This document shows positions 9,074-18,125 of a stretch of DNA of 64,000 nucleotides, piece after piece. The notes beneath the pieces are model-generated. The model did not search any database and was not told where the DNA came from. It saw only the letters and a list, made by a program, of their open reading frames with translations. Origin of the DNA: Limnospira fusiformis SAG 85.79. Its GTDB lineage: Bacteria; Cyanobacteriota; Cyanobacteriia; Cyanobacteriales; Microcoleaceae. The stretch is taken from the NCBI RefSeq assembly GCF_012516315.1, contig NZ_CP051185.1, forward strand, positions 1-64,000, in the 5' to 3' direction. How positions within the stretch are numbered: the stretch's first letter is position 1; each line of letters starts with the position of its first letter. The position numbers were made by a program, and so were the translations under genes.

Positions 9074-10942
9074 TTAGGTGAACATCTTTTGCAAAATTCC
9101 CCATTGCTCTAGTTGATTGTGGGCAATGGCATACAGGTCAGTTTGATTGATACTTATACCCCAAACTATGTAGATGATATCTTTAGGTTTGAGTTCGGGC
9201 TTATTTTTGATTAGGTTCAACAGGTGTTCAATTAACAATGAGTCATCATTGGCATAGCATTGACGGTAAGCGTTGCGTTCTTGGAACTTAGCAAGTGGAT
9301 CTATGTCAGGATTGCCAAAAAGTTGCGAAACCTGTGATTTTTGTGGCTCCATACCTGTATCAATTTTTGAGTTACTAGGATTGTTAGACAATTGTGATGG
9401 AATGATTTTCTTTTTCTCCAAATTAATTAGCCTATACTCAGTACATTTGCGGTTTCTTATTCCATGGGTTAATTTCCTGCGTTTTATTACTCCATAGGTT
9501 AATTGCAATTGTTTTATGGCTTGATTCTGAATTTGACGGATTCTTTCTCGTGTCAATCCACAGGAATCACCAATTTCTTGTAAAGTCCGTTCTCCCTGAC
9601 CATCTAAGCCAAATCGAAGGGTTAACACTTTCTGATATCGTGGATCTAAAGTAGACAAGACTTGCTGAATTTCGTCACGCATCCATTGCTCTTCTAAGTA
9701 TTGAGCCAGGTCATCGGTACCGTGGAGTAAATCAGCTAGACTGAAGTTATCGGTTAGCAGAGCATCCAATGACCTTGGTCGGCTTAATTGGTTGATTCCG
9801 CGTAAATCCTCAACTTCCTTCGCACTCATCTTTAACTCAACCGCAATCTCTTCTAAACTGGGGGTATGCTCAAGTTTAAGGGGGAGCTGACGGGTTGCTT
9901 TTTTGATTTTGTTCAAACTCTCATAGACGTGAACAGGTACTCGAATTATTCTAGATTCATTGCAAATACCACGGGTGATGGCTTGCCGAATCCACCACGT
10001 TGCATAGGTTGAGAATTTATAGTCCTTTGTCGGGTCAAACTTTTCGGTAGCCCTAATCAATCCAAAATTGCCATGCTGAATTAAATCTAATAACTCTAGG
10101 CCACGATGTTGGTAATTCTTGGCAATGGATACCACCAATCTGAGGTTACTACAAACTAAAGTGTGTTGAGCATATCGTCCCTTTGAGATAGCATCATGTA
10201 ATTGGGATAACGACAACCCCGTAGTATTTGCCCACTCTAGGTCTGTAGGTTCTCGGTGCAGGCGGGAATCTAAGGACTTCTTATCTTGTTCTAACTCAAG
10301 CCATCGTTGCACCTTTTGAGCTAAGAATATCTCGTCCTGTCTTTTAAGTAATGGAATCCGGCCAATTTCTCTGAGGTAGCATTGCACTAAATCTTGACTG
10401 ATGAGTTGCTGTTTTTCTTTCCTCACCTGTTTCAAGGTTTGGTGTTGTACCCGATAAAGTTGCCGAGGGTTGAGGCTATGGGCAGCCATCTTCTCCAATT
10501 GATTCAAGTCATAAAAGCTAGGGTCTTTGAGGTTGATGAGCATCTTAGCAATGCTCCACTTAACGTTAAATTGTTGGTCAAATGTTTGGAATGGACTGAC
10601 CAACATTAATTTTTGATAGTTCACTGTAGCAACAATCAATATATCGGTATAACGTTGGCATAAACTTTTAGCGATCGCTATCAGCCGAGGCATTACTTCT
10701 ACATTATAACTCCAGCTTTTCGGTTCTAACTCCAACAAAAATACCTGTAGCGCTCCCTTTTCCTGATTGGCAATTAGATACGCTGTTTTTATCGCTTCGG
10801 TATTGGTAGGCGATAACTCTAGGTCACTCACGTCAATCACATCGCAACAGGCATCGTAACCCAATAATTCAAATATCACGGCTACCGATAAAGCATCATT
10901 AATATTTTTTAAATCTTCTATATGTATATGCCGATAAACCAT
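9074..10942 (-). CDS. Sigma-70 factor with restriction-enzyme-type N-terminal domain
   Basis: 622 aa. Residues about 1-175 are homologous to the N-terminal domain of the neighbouring type IIG methyltransferase remnant (shared KAYLIA, RL-AIA, NY-KLMLV-P and P-QLY blocks). Residues 184-480 are a sigma-70 core: region 1.2 (DLVQCYLREIGRIPLL), region 2 with the 2.4 helix (ATWWIRQAITRGICNESR), region 3 (SLDALL) and region 4 (LTLRFGLDG, ERIRQIQNQAIKQLQ). A 140-residue basic tail of unknown function follows. The ATG at 10942 has a GGGGAAGG ribosome site. Promoter-contact helices look intact. Placed between a methyltransferase and a helicase, it may transcribe or gate a defence operon; that role is inference. 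Confidence 0.85.
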   Translation of the reverse strand: MVYRHIHIEDLKNINDALSVAVIFELLGYDACCDVIDVSDLELSPTNTEAIKTAYLIANQEKGALQVFLLELEPKSWSYNVEVMPRLIAIAKSLCQRYTDILIVATVNYQKLMLVSPFQTFDQQFNVKWSIAKMLINLKDPSFYDLNQLEKMAAHSLNPRQLYRVQHQTLKQVRKEKQQLISQDLVQCYLREIGRIPLLKRQDEIFLAQKVQRWLELEQDKKSLDSRLHREPTDLEWANTTGLSLSQLHDAISKGRYAQHTLVCSNLRLVVSIAKNYQHRGLELLDLIQHGNFGLIRATEKFDPTKDYKFSTYATWWIRQAITRGICNESRIIRVPVHVYESLNKIKKATRQLPLKLEHTPSLEEIAVELKMSAKEVEDLRGINQLSRPRSLDALLTDNFSLADLLHGTDDLAQYLEEQWMRDEIQQVLSTLDPRYQKVLTLRFGLDGQGERTLQEIGDSCGLTRERIRQIQNQAIKQLQLTYGVIKRRKLTHGIRNRKCTEYRLINLEKKKIIPSQLSNNPSNSKIDTGMEPQKSQVSQLFGNPDIDPLAKFQERNAYRQCYANDDSLLIEHLLNLIKNKPELKPKDIIYIVWGISINQTDLYAIAHNQLEQWGILQKMFT

Positions 10943-11011
10943 AACCTTCCCCTGATAAAAACATAAAAAATGACATGAAAAATTTGCCGTTTTTTTTTGA
11001 TTACTACTCCC

Positions 11012-11206
11012 CTAAATTTTAATTTTTTCAGCAGTCATCCCATATATATGAGCTACCATATCATCTATTTTTGCTTCCCAATCCTCTACTTCGACTCCTT
11101 TGGTGTCTCGGTATTTATTAACTATAAATTCCATAGCTTTTTTGTCTACCTTTGAAGCTGATAAGATGGGAAATTGTGATAAATATTTATCCATAAATTT
11201 GACCAA
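11012..11206 (-). pseudogene. Type IIG methyltransferase, extreme C-terminal piece
   Basis: 64-aa frame reading YLSQFPILSAS, then DKKAMEFIVNKY and IDDMVAHIYGMTAEKIKI. This is the usual ending of Eco57I/TaqI-like type IIG or PglX-like adenine methyltransferases (D-x-x-V-x-x-x-YGLT-x-x-E-I). It continues the remnant at 11210-12046 after a short deletion or frame change. On its own it has no catalytic content. Confidence 0.72.
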
Positions 11207-11209
11207 TCC

Positions 11210-12046
11210 TCATCCCATTAAATAACTAATTTGTGCATCAATCAAAACTTGATTATTTAAAATAGGTAAAATAAACTGCAAGTAAGTAAAAATGCAATAT
11301 AATTTATTGAATAAACAACTGTTATTTTTATGAAAATCTAATTGACTATAAGATGCAATATCAGGATCTATAATTTTAGGCGTTTCCAATTTTTGACAAT
11401 AAGCACAACTTCTTAATTCCCCAAAACACTTGCCTAGATCTACTCGTTTAATTAATTGATTTCGATATTCATTGAATCTCTTGTAAATAACAGAATAAGT
11501 TTTAGCAAAAATAGTTTCTGCTTCTTTGAAGGCTTGGCAGTGAGCGTGGTACAATTGGGAGGGGGATTTACCGTTAACAGCCAGGGCTTCCAGGCGATCG
11601 CGATCGAACGCCGTGGGGTTAGTGCGATCGATGAGTAGTTTGCGAATGTGACGCTTGATGTTCTTGTTGTCATCGAAGGCTTTACGAGGGTTAACCAACA
11701 TCAATTGGTTATAATCGGTGGTAGCCATCAACAGAAATTCCGTGCTTTGTTGTCCTAACTGGTTAGCGATCGCCTTCAGGCGGCTACTGGCGGTGCTATC
11801 TTCCTGCCATTCTTCCGGGCGTAGTTGAAAAAGCAGCACCTTCAAATCCGGGTCGCCGTTATCCTGTTGTGCGATTAAGTAAGCCTTTTCAACCGCCTCA
11901 CCATGGCGATCGCTCAGACCCACATCTTCCGGGTCAAATTCCTCGCCGCAGGTATTGTAACCCAACCGCCTGAATAAATCAGCGATTTTCTCCGGTCCAG
12001 TGAGACCCCTAATATCCTCAATTCCGAGCAAACGTTGATTAGTCAT
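11210..12046 (-). pseudogene. Internally deleted type IIG (Eco57I-like) methyltransferase
   Basis: From ATG 12046 (AGGAAG ribosome site; the ATG at 12082 is less likely) about 278 codons. Residues 1-175 are an N-terminal accessory domain shared with the downstream sigma factor (GIEDIRGLTGPEKIADLFRRLGY onward). The frame then jumps straight into the TaqI-like C-terminal specificity region (RVDLGKCFGELRSCAYCQKLE, PKIIDPDIA). The whole catalytic centre, with the SAM and NPPY motifs, is absent. It is first in the apparent operon methyltransferase-sigma-helicase, all on the minus strand. Confidence 0.75.
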
Positions 12047-12082
12047 CTTGGCTTCCTGATCATGCGATCGCCATTCCCCCAT

Positions 12083-12501
12083 AGTACCAATAAGCGATCG
12101 TTATTCTGGTGCTGCCCTTACGTCACCGGGCGAGTCCATCCCACTCAAATAACTTCCAGTGTACCCCCCCACCCACCACAAAAACCCCAATTTTTTACAA
12201 TTCTTATTAATGAGCCAATCCCCATCTAATTAATAGGGAGCCGCCCCACAATCTTACCGACATTTCCGATATCACCCCCCGTCGAGAGTGTCTGCGAGTT
12301 ATTGTTTTTGGTGGCGATCGGTTTCTCCTCGTGTGGAAAGTGTCTTAGGTGTTGTTATTGATTAATAGGCAATTTCCGAGAGGGGGAGAGTTTGTCCGGT
12401 CAATGATTGTCGCCCTTCAAAATATAGCCAGTATAATCAAAATATGACTGAACGATGAATCAGAATTGAGCAAGCCCCAACTGAAAAAGGAGCAACAGCC
12501 A
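12083..12501. other. Intergenic region with divergent start signals
   Basis: About 420 bp between the defence operon (leftward) and the toxin-antitoxin pair (rightward). It should hold both promoters. A TATAAT at 12432-12437 has TTGTCG at 12407-12412 with a longer than ideal 19-bp gap, and could drive the rightward pair. No gene, RNA fold or repeat is seen. The C-rich stretch near 12160-12180 is not a recognisable motif. Confidence 0.4.
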
Positions 12502-12726
12502 ATGGACTACAGAGAACGAATCACCCTAGAACCGAGCCAACGCAGTGGCAAACCCTGCATTCGCGGTATGCGGATCACCGTTTATGATGTGCTGTCCTAT
12601 TTAGCCTCTGGCATGACCTACCAAGAAATTTTAGACGACTTTCCCTACCTCACCCAAGAGGATATCTTGGCTTGCCTCAGCTACGCCGCCAATCGGGAAC
12701 AACAAACCCTACTGGTGCAAGCATGA
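12502..12726 (+). CDS. DUF433 antitoxin
   Basis: 74 aa from the ATG at 12502, preferred over the TTG at 12466 because AAGGAG lies 9-12 nt upstream. It shows the DUF433 helix-turn-helix pattern: RITLEPSQRSGKPCIRGMRITVYDV, then YLASGMTYQEILDDFPYLTQEDILACLSYAA. DUF433 proteins are the usual antitoxin and autorepressor for DUF5615 PIN-like toxins. The stop overlaps the next start (ATGA), indicating coupling. Confidence 0.88.
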   Translation: MDYRERITLEPSQRSGKPCIRGMRITVYDVLSYLASGMTYQEILDDFPYLTQEDILACLSYAANREQQTLLVQA

Positions 12727-13055
12727 ATCTGCTATTTGACCACAATCTTTCACCTCGGCTAATACAAAGACTTGCTGACTTGTTTCCCGAATCAACCCAC
12801 GTTTACCAAATCGGACTCGAGAAATCAGGCGATCGTGAGGTTTGGGATTATGCCAAGCACCATAAATTCATCATCGTCACCAAAGACAGCGACTACAACG
12901 AACTCCTCACATTAATGGGCTTTCCCCCAAAAATAATTTGGATTCGTCGAGGCAACTGCTCTACCACAGACATTGAAGCAATCCTGCGAACTCACGCAGC
13001 ACATATTCAAACCTTAATCAGTGACTCTACCCTAGGCATCTTGACCCTCTACTAG
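12723..13055 (+). CDS. DUF5615 PIN-like toxin
   Basis: 110-aa toxin of the PIN-like DUF5615 family. Acidic residues for metal binding are in place: LLFDHNLSPRL at the N-terminus, the GDREVWDYAKHH block, and VTKDSDYNEL. It ends in the typical LGILTLY. Members pair with DUF433 antitoxins and probably act as RNases. The ATG at 12723 overlaps the antitoxin stop; the longer frame starting at 12672 is discarded. Confidence 0.88.
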   Translation: MNLLFDHNLSPRLIQRLADLFPESTHVYQIGLEKSGDREVWDYAKHHKFIIVTKDSDYNELLTLMGFPPKIIWIRRGNCSTTDIEAILRTHAAHIQTLISDSTLGILTLY

Positions 13056-13060
13056 CACCG

Positions 13061-13140
13061 GATTAGCGTTAAGGTAAGCTAAAATCGACAGCATTAGCTG
13101 TAAACTCAACAACAACTATGGCGACACAACTCCCCAGTCG
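13061..13140 (+). pseudogene. Truncated Uma2 promoter and start (unit 0)
   Basis: Bases 13061-13135 repeat the leader found before each Uma2 gene (GTTAAGGTAAGCTAAAATCG and onward) and the first codons MATQLP. The match then breaks and an early stop follows. It is the stump of a fifth Uma2 gene, whose body was deleted while the neighbouring minus-strand antitoxin gene (13235-13480) survived. Confidence 0.8.
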
Positions 13141-13234
13141 CGATCGAACAGTCCGCCGTTGAGGCGATCGCCTCCCAGAAACTCCGAGGTCGCGTTTAAA
13201 GCGGGGAGTCAAGGCGATTTCAATGGGTAATGGT

Positions 13235-13480
13235 TCACTCGGCATCAATACCTTCCCACATTTCTGACAGGGGGAGGGTTTGTCCCGTGAAGGCTTCCTG
13301 TAGTCCTTGTTTAATGCCTTCTATGGCGATTTCGGTAGGTGTTTCGCCGGGGTCTTCTTCGTCTTCTTCCAGCATCAAGACGATGAGGCGGACTCGCTGA
13401 GGTTTGGTAATACCTAGGGAGCAATCAAGGGTTAGTTCTCCACTTTCGTTAATGGTCGCTGTGGTTTCAATAGCTTTCAT
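13235..13480 (-). CDS. RelN-like antitoxin, solitary
   Basis: 81 aa. KAIETTATINESGELTLD at the start, then the TEIAIEGIKQGLQEAFTGQTLPLSEMW block resembles cyanobacterial RelN/RelB-type antitoxin-like proteins. No toxin gene is adjacent. Deleted copies of this gene lie downstream of each Uma2 gene in the array, showing that it was once part of every repeat unit. The ATG at 13480 has no clear ribosome site. Function inferred from similarity only. Confidence 0.6.
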   Translation of the reverse strand: MKAIETTATINESGELTLDCSLGITKPQRVRLIVLMLEEDEEDPGETPTEIAIEGIKQGLQEAFTGQTLPLSEMWEGIDAE

Positions 13481-13818
13481 GCTGTTTCGACTTTAGGGGT
13501 TTGTAGCTAATTTAGCGCATTTCCCCTTATCGAGTAGGTCGCCGGGGGTGGCGGCGGATTTGGCTGTCGGGTTCCCCAGCCTGTCGCTTTCCTCATGGTA
13601 GTGGGGTCGATTGGCGTTAAAGCACTTTTTTCCTGATTTGATAGGGGTTTGAGGATTCTAGGGCTGATTATCGGGATTTGCGTTAAAGCACTTTCAAGCC
13701 CAAAACCGAAGACGTTGATAGACTTCGGCATACCGCAGAACTCTATACTCTCCCCTGGCCTGATTAGCATTAAGGTAAGCTAAAATCGACAGCATTAGCT
13801 GTAAACTCAACAACAACT

Positions 13819-14496
13819 ATGGTGACACAACTCCCCCTCCCAACCGATACCGAAATCATTTATCCCGAAAGTGATGGACAACCTATGGCCGATAATACCG
13901 TTCAATTTCGCTGGATTACTGTCATTTACGATAATCTAGCCTGGTTATTTGCCCAAGAGCCGAATGTGTTTATCGCCGGGGATTTATTGTGGTATCCAGT
14001 ACAGGGAAATAATAAATTATGTCAAGCCCCAGATGTAATGGTGGCTTTTGGTGTTCCCAAAGGAGATAGAGGTTCTTATCAACAGTGGCAAGAGAATAAT
14101 ATTGCCCCGCAAGTCGTCTTTGAAATTCTTTCTCCGAACAACACTGAAAAGGAAATGAACCGCAAATTATTATTTTATGACCGCTACGGGGTGGAGGAAT
14201 ACTATATCTATGACCCTCAAAAGAATAAACTAACGGGATGGTTACGTTCTGAGACTTGGTTAGATATCATTGAACCCATCAATGGTTGGGTTTCCCCTCG
14301 TTTGGGCATTCGCTTTGACCTTTCCTCGGATAATTTGGTGTTGTATCGTCCCGATGGTCAACCCTTTGCCGATTATCTGGAAGCCCAACAGCAGTTAACA
14401 ACTATGACTGAACAATTGGAACAGGAGCGGCAACGTAACCAACGTTTAGAACAATTGCTGCGAGAAGCAGGACTGAACCCTGATGCCAATTTATAG
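13819..14496 (+). CDS. Uma2-family nuclease-like protein, copy 1
   Basis: 225 aa, Uma2/DUF820 family, a PD-(D/E)xK-fold group heavily expanded in cyanobacteria with no settled function. The fold signature is present: APDVMV (D72), VVFEILSPNN (E102), KLLFYDRYGVEEYYIYDP. After residue 190 comes a short coiled coil (QLTTMTEQLEQERQRNQRLEQLL). This copy has no 14-residue QAKQAAT repeat unit. The leader before the ATG is conserved in all copies and contains a TAAAAT that may be the -10 box. Confidence 0.9.
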   Translation: MVTQLPLPTDTEIIYPESDGQPMADNTVQFRWITVIYDNLAWLFAQEPNVFIAGDLLWYPVQGNNKLCQAPDVMVAFGVPKGDRGSYQQWQENNIAPQVVFEILSPNNTEKEMNRKLLFYDRYGVEEYYIYDPQKNKLTGWLRSETWLDIIEPINGWVSPRLGIRFDLSSDNLVLYRPDGQPFADYLEAQQQLTTMTEQLEQERQRNQRLEQLLREAGLNPDANL

Positions 14497-14560
14497 GCGG
14501 TTTCGGTGGGTGTCGCCCCGGGGTCTTATTCAATGGCTTTTATGCTGTTTCTAGCCGCCA
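14497..14560 (-). pseudogene. RelN-like antitoxin deletion scar 1
   Basis: The 64 bp after Uma2 copy 1 matches both ends of the antitoxin gene at 13235-13480 (the stretch around 13325-13355 joined to that around 13462-13485), with about 110 bp missing between them. The same scar follows copies 2, 3 and 4 at about 15556-15619, 16615-16678 and 17758-17821. Confidence 0.75.
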
Positions 14561-14814
14561 GGGGTGGTTCCCCAGCCTGTCGCTTTCCTCATGGTAGTGG
14601 GGTCGATTGGCGTTAAAGCACTTTTTTCCTGATTTGATAGGGGTTTGAGGATTCTAGGGTTGATGATCGGGATTTGCGTTAAAGCACTTTCAAGCCCAAA
14701 ACCGAAGACGTTGATAGACTTTGGCATACCGCAGAACTCTATACTCTCCCCTGGCCCGATTAGCATTAAGGTAAGCTAAAATCGACAGCATTAGCTGTAA
14801 ACTAAACAACAACT

Positions 14815-15555
14815 ATGGCGACACAACTCCCCCTCCCAACCGATACCGAAATCATTTATCCCGAAAGTGATGGACAACCTATGGCCGATAATACCCTTCA
14901 ATTTCGCTGGATTACTGTCATTTACCATAATCTAGCCTGGTTATTTGCCCAAGAGCCGAATGTGTTTATCGCCGGGGATTTATTGTGGTATCCAGTACAG
15001 GGAAATAATAAATTATGTCAAGCCCCAGATGTAATGGTGGCTTTTGGTGTTCCCAAAGGAGATAGAGGTTCTTATCAACAGTGGCAAGAGAATAATATTG
15101 CCCCGCAAGTCGTCTTTGAAATTCTTTCTCCGAACAACACTGAAAAGGAAATGAGCCGCAAATTATTATTTTATGACCGCTACGGGGTGGAGGAATACTA
15201 TATCTATGACCCTCAAAAGAATAAACTAACGGGATGGTTACGTTCTGAGGCTGGGTTAGATATCATTGAACCCATCAATGGTTGGGTTTCCCCTCGTTTG
15301 GGCATTCGCTTTGACCTGTCCTCGGATAATTTGGTGTTGTATCGTCCCGATGGTCAACCCTTTGCCGATTATCTGGAAGTCCAACAGCAGTTAACAACTA
15401 TGACTGAACAATTGGAAGATGTGACTGAACAATTGGAACAGGAACGGCAAGCCAAACAAGCGGCTACTGAACAATTGGAACAGGAACGGCAACGTAACCA
15501 ACGTTTAGAACAATTGCTGCGAGAAGCAGGACTGAATCCTGATGCCAATTTATAG
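14815..15555 (+). CDS. Uma2-family nuclease-like protein, copy 2
   Basis: 246 aa and nearly identical to copy 1 over the PD-(D/E)xK-like domain (D72, E102). Changes include D38 to H, N114 to S and TW to AG near residue 148. The C-terminal coiled coil gains EDVTEQLEQ and one QAKQAAT-type unit, so it is 21 residues longer. The start codon context is ATGGCG instead of ATGGTG. Confidence 0.9.
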   Translation: MATQLPLPTDTEIIYPESDGQPMADNTLQFRWITVIYHNLAWLFAQEPNVFIAGDLLWYPVQGNNKLCQAPDVMVAFGVPKGDRGSYQQWQENNIAPQVVFEILSPNNTEKEMSRKLLFYDRYGVEEYYIYDPQKNKLTGWLRSEAGLDIIEPINGWVSPRLGIRFDLSSDNLVLYRPDGQPFADYLEVQQQLTTMTEQLEDVTEQLEQERQAKQAATEQLEQERQRNQRLEQLLREAGLNPDANL

Positions 15556-15873
15556 GCGGTTTCGGTGGGTGTCGCCCCGGGGTCTTATTCAATGGCTTTT
15601 ATGCTGTTTCTAGCCGCCAGGGGTGGTTCCCCAGCCTGTCGCTTTCCTGATGGTAGTGGGGTCGATTGGCGTTAAAGCACTTTTTTCCTGATTTGATAGG
15701 GGTTTGAGGATTCTAGGGCTGATTATCGGGATTTGCGTTAAAGCACTTTCAAGCCCAAAACCGAAGACGTTGATAGACTTTGGCATACCGCAGAACTCTA
15801 TACTCTCCCCTGGCCCGATTAGCATTAAGGTAAGCTAAAATCGACAGCATTAGCTGTAAACTCAACAACAACT

Positions 15874-16614
15874 ATGGTGACACAACTCCCCCTCCCAACC
15901 GATACCGAAATCATTTATCCCGAAAGTGATGGACAACCTATGGCCGATAATACCGTTCAATTTCGCTGGATTACTGTCATTTACCATAATCTAGCCTGGT
16001 TATTTGCCCAAGAGCCGAATGTGTTTATCGCCGGGGATTTATTGTGGTATCCAGTACAGGGAAATAATAAATTATGTCAAGCCCCAGATGTAATGGTGGC
16101 TTTTGGTGTTCCCAAAGGAGATAGAGGTTCTTATCAACAGTGGCAAGAGAATAATATTGCCCCGCAAGTCGTCTTTGAAATTCTTTCTCCGAACAACACT
16201 GAAAAGGAAATGAACCGCAAATTATTATTTTATGACCGCTACGGGGTGGAGGAATACTATATCTATGACCCTCAAAAGAATAAACTAACGGGATGGTTAC
16301 GTTCTGAGGCTGGGTTAGATATCATTGAACCCATCAATAGTTGGGTTTCCCCTCGTTTGGGCATTCGCTTTGACCTGTCCTCGGATAATTTGGTGTTGTA
16401 TCGTCCCGATGGTCAACCCTTTGCCGATTATCTGGAAGCCCAACAGCAGTTAACAACTATGACTGAACAATTGGAAGATGTGACTGAACAATTGGAACAG
16501 GAACGGCAAGCCAAACAAGCGGCTACTGAACAATTGGAACAGGAACGGCAACGTAACCAACGTTTAGAACAATTGCTGCGAGAAGCAGGACTGAACCCTG
16601 ATGCCAATTTATAG
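15874..16614 (+). CDS. Uma2-family nuclease-like protein, copy 3
   Basis: 246 aa, same architecture as copy 2 with one QAKQAAT unit; it differs by a few residues (for example G156 to S in the INSWVSP segment). The catalytic-type residues D72 and E102 are kept. The leader and downstream antitoxin scar are the same as in the other units, indicating recent amplification. Confidence 0.9.
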   Translation: MVTQLPLPTDTEIIYPESDGQPMADNTVQFRWITVIYHNLAWLFAQEPNVFIAGDLLWYPVQGNNKLCQAPDVMVAFGVPKGDRGSYQQWQENNIAPQVVFEILSPNNTEKEMNRKLLFYDRYGVEEYYIYDPQKNKLTGWLRSEAGLDIIEPINSWVSPRLGIRFDLSSDNLVLYRPDGQPFADYLEAQQQLTTMTEQLEDVTEQLEQERQAKQAATEQLEQERQRNQRLEQLLREAGLNPDANL

Positions 16615-16932
16615 GCGGTTTCGGTGGGTGTCGCCCCGGGGTCTTATTCAATGGCTTTTATGCTGTTTCTAGCCGCCAGGGGTGGTTCCCCAGCCTGTCG
16701 CTTTCCTCATGGTAGTGGGGTCGATTGGCGTTAAAGCACTTTTTTCCTGATTTGATAGGGGTTTGAGGATTCTAGGGCTGATTATCGGGATTTGCGTTAA
16801 AGCACTTTCAAGCCCAAAACCGAAGACGTTGATAGACTTTGGCATACCGCAGAACTCTATACTCTCCCCTGGCCCGATTAGCATTAAGGTAAGCTAAAAT
16901 CGACAGCATTAGCTGTAAACTAAACAACAACT

Positions 16933-17757
16933 ATGGTGACACAACTCCCCCTCCCAACCGATACCGAAATCATTTATCCCGAAAGTGATGGACAACCTAT
17001 GGCCGATAATACCCTTCAATTTCGCTGGATTACTGTCATTTACCATAATCTAGCCTGGTTATTTGCCCAAGAGCCCAATGTGTTTATCGCCGGGGATTTA
17101 TTGTGGTATCCAGTACAGGGAAATAATAAATTATGTCAAGCCCCAGATGTAATGGTGGCTTTTGGTGTTCCCAAAGGAGATAGAGGTTCTTATCAACAGT
17201 GGCAAGAGAATAATATTGCCCCGCAAGTCGTCTTTGAAATTCTTTCTCCGAACAACACTGAAAAGGAAATGAACCGCAAATTATTATTTTATGACCGCTA
17301 CGGGGTGGAGGAATACTATATCTATGACCCTCAAAAGAATAACCTAACGGGATGGTTACGTTCTGAGACTTGGTTAGATATCATTGAACCCATCAATGGT
17401 TGGGTTTCCCCTCGTTTGGGCATTCGCTTTGACCTGTCCTCGGATAATTTGGTGTTGTATCGTCCCGATGGTCAACCCTTTGCCGATTATCTGGAAGTCC
17501 AACAGCAGTTAACAACTATGACTGAACAATTGGAAGATGTGACTGAACAATTGGAACAGGAACGGCAAGCCAAACAAGCGGCTACTGAACAATTGGAACA
17601 GGAACGGCAAGCCAAACAAGCGGCTACTGAACAATTGGAACAGGAACAGCAAGCCAAACAAGCGGCTACTGAACAATTGGAACAGCAACGGCAACGTAAC
17701 CAACGTTTAGAACAATTACTGCGAGAAGCAGGACTGAATCCTGATGCCAATTTATAG
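16933..17757 (+). CDS. Uma2-family nuclease-like protein, copy 4 (long coiled coil)
   Basis: 274 aa. The N-terminal domain matches the other copies. The C-terminal coiled coil has three 14-residue units of the EQLEQERQAKQAAT type (two heptads each, 42 bp at DNA level), ending EQLEQQRQRNQRLEQLL. It is therefore the longest of an apparent series of 0, 1, 1 and 3 units. It is the copy closest to oriC, about 160 bp before the first DnaA box. Confidence 0.9.
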   Translation: MVTQLPLPTDTEIIYPESDGQPMADNTLQFRWITVIYHNLAWLFAQEPNVFIAGDLLWYPVQGNNKLCQAPDVMVAFGVPKGDRGSYQQWQENNIAPQVVFEILSPNNTEKEMNRKLLFYDRYGVEEYYIYDPQKNNLTGWLRSETWLDIIEPINGWVSPRLGIRFDLSSDNLVLYRPDGQPFADYLEVQQQLTTMTEQLEDVTEQLEQERQAKQAATEQLEQERQAKQAATEQLEQEQQAKQAATEQLEQQRQRNQRLEQLLREAGLNPDANL

Positions 17758-18125
17758 GCGGTTTCGGTGGGTGTCGCCCCGGGGTCTTATTCAATGGCTT
17801 TTATGCTGTTTCTAGCCGCCAGGGGTGGTTCCCCAGCCTGTCGCTTTCCTCATGTGGGGGGGTCGATTGGCGTTAAAGCACTTTTTTCTCGATTTACCTA
17901 TCTTCAACCTGAACTCATACCCTGTGGAAAATGTTGTGGATAACTTGCCTATTATTCCCAAATACTAAGGTTGACAGGGGATTGAACCAGACCAAATCCC
18001 TATCGATTTGATGGATTTTCCACAGTTTTTCCACAGATGCTGACAGGATGGAACCCTTAACCAAAGTCAAATTTAAACACAATTTCCACAATTTCCACAG
18101 TGGCTCGCCACCCCCCTAAACAATT

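Larger units (their letters stand above)
13061..17880. repeat. Tandem array of about 1.06-kb Uma2 units
   Basis: Gene starts fall at 13819, 14815, 15874 and 16933, giving periods of 996, 1059 and 1059 bp, plus a stump at 13061. Each unit holds a leader, a Uma2 gene, a deleted antitoxin scar and a spacer in which GCGTTAAAGCACTTT occurs twice about 70 bp apart. Units are nearly identical; differences lie mainly in the number of 42-bp coiled-coil repeats. The last spacer breaks off at about 17885 and runs into the origin. The 71-aa minus-strand ORFs in the spacers are judged non-coding. Confidence 0.92.

Noticed and set aside
14551..14766. 71-aa minus-strand ORF repeated in the Uma2 spacers (also 15610, 16669 and the longer one at 13507)
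   Set aside because: Conserved only because the whole unit is duplicated; no ribosome site and no recognisable domain.
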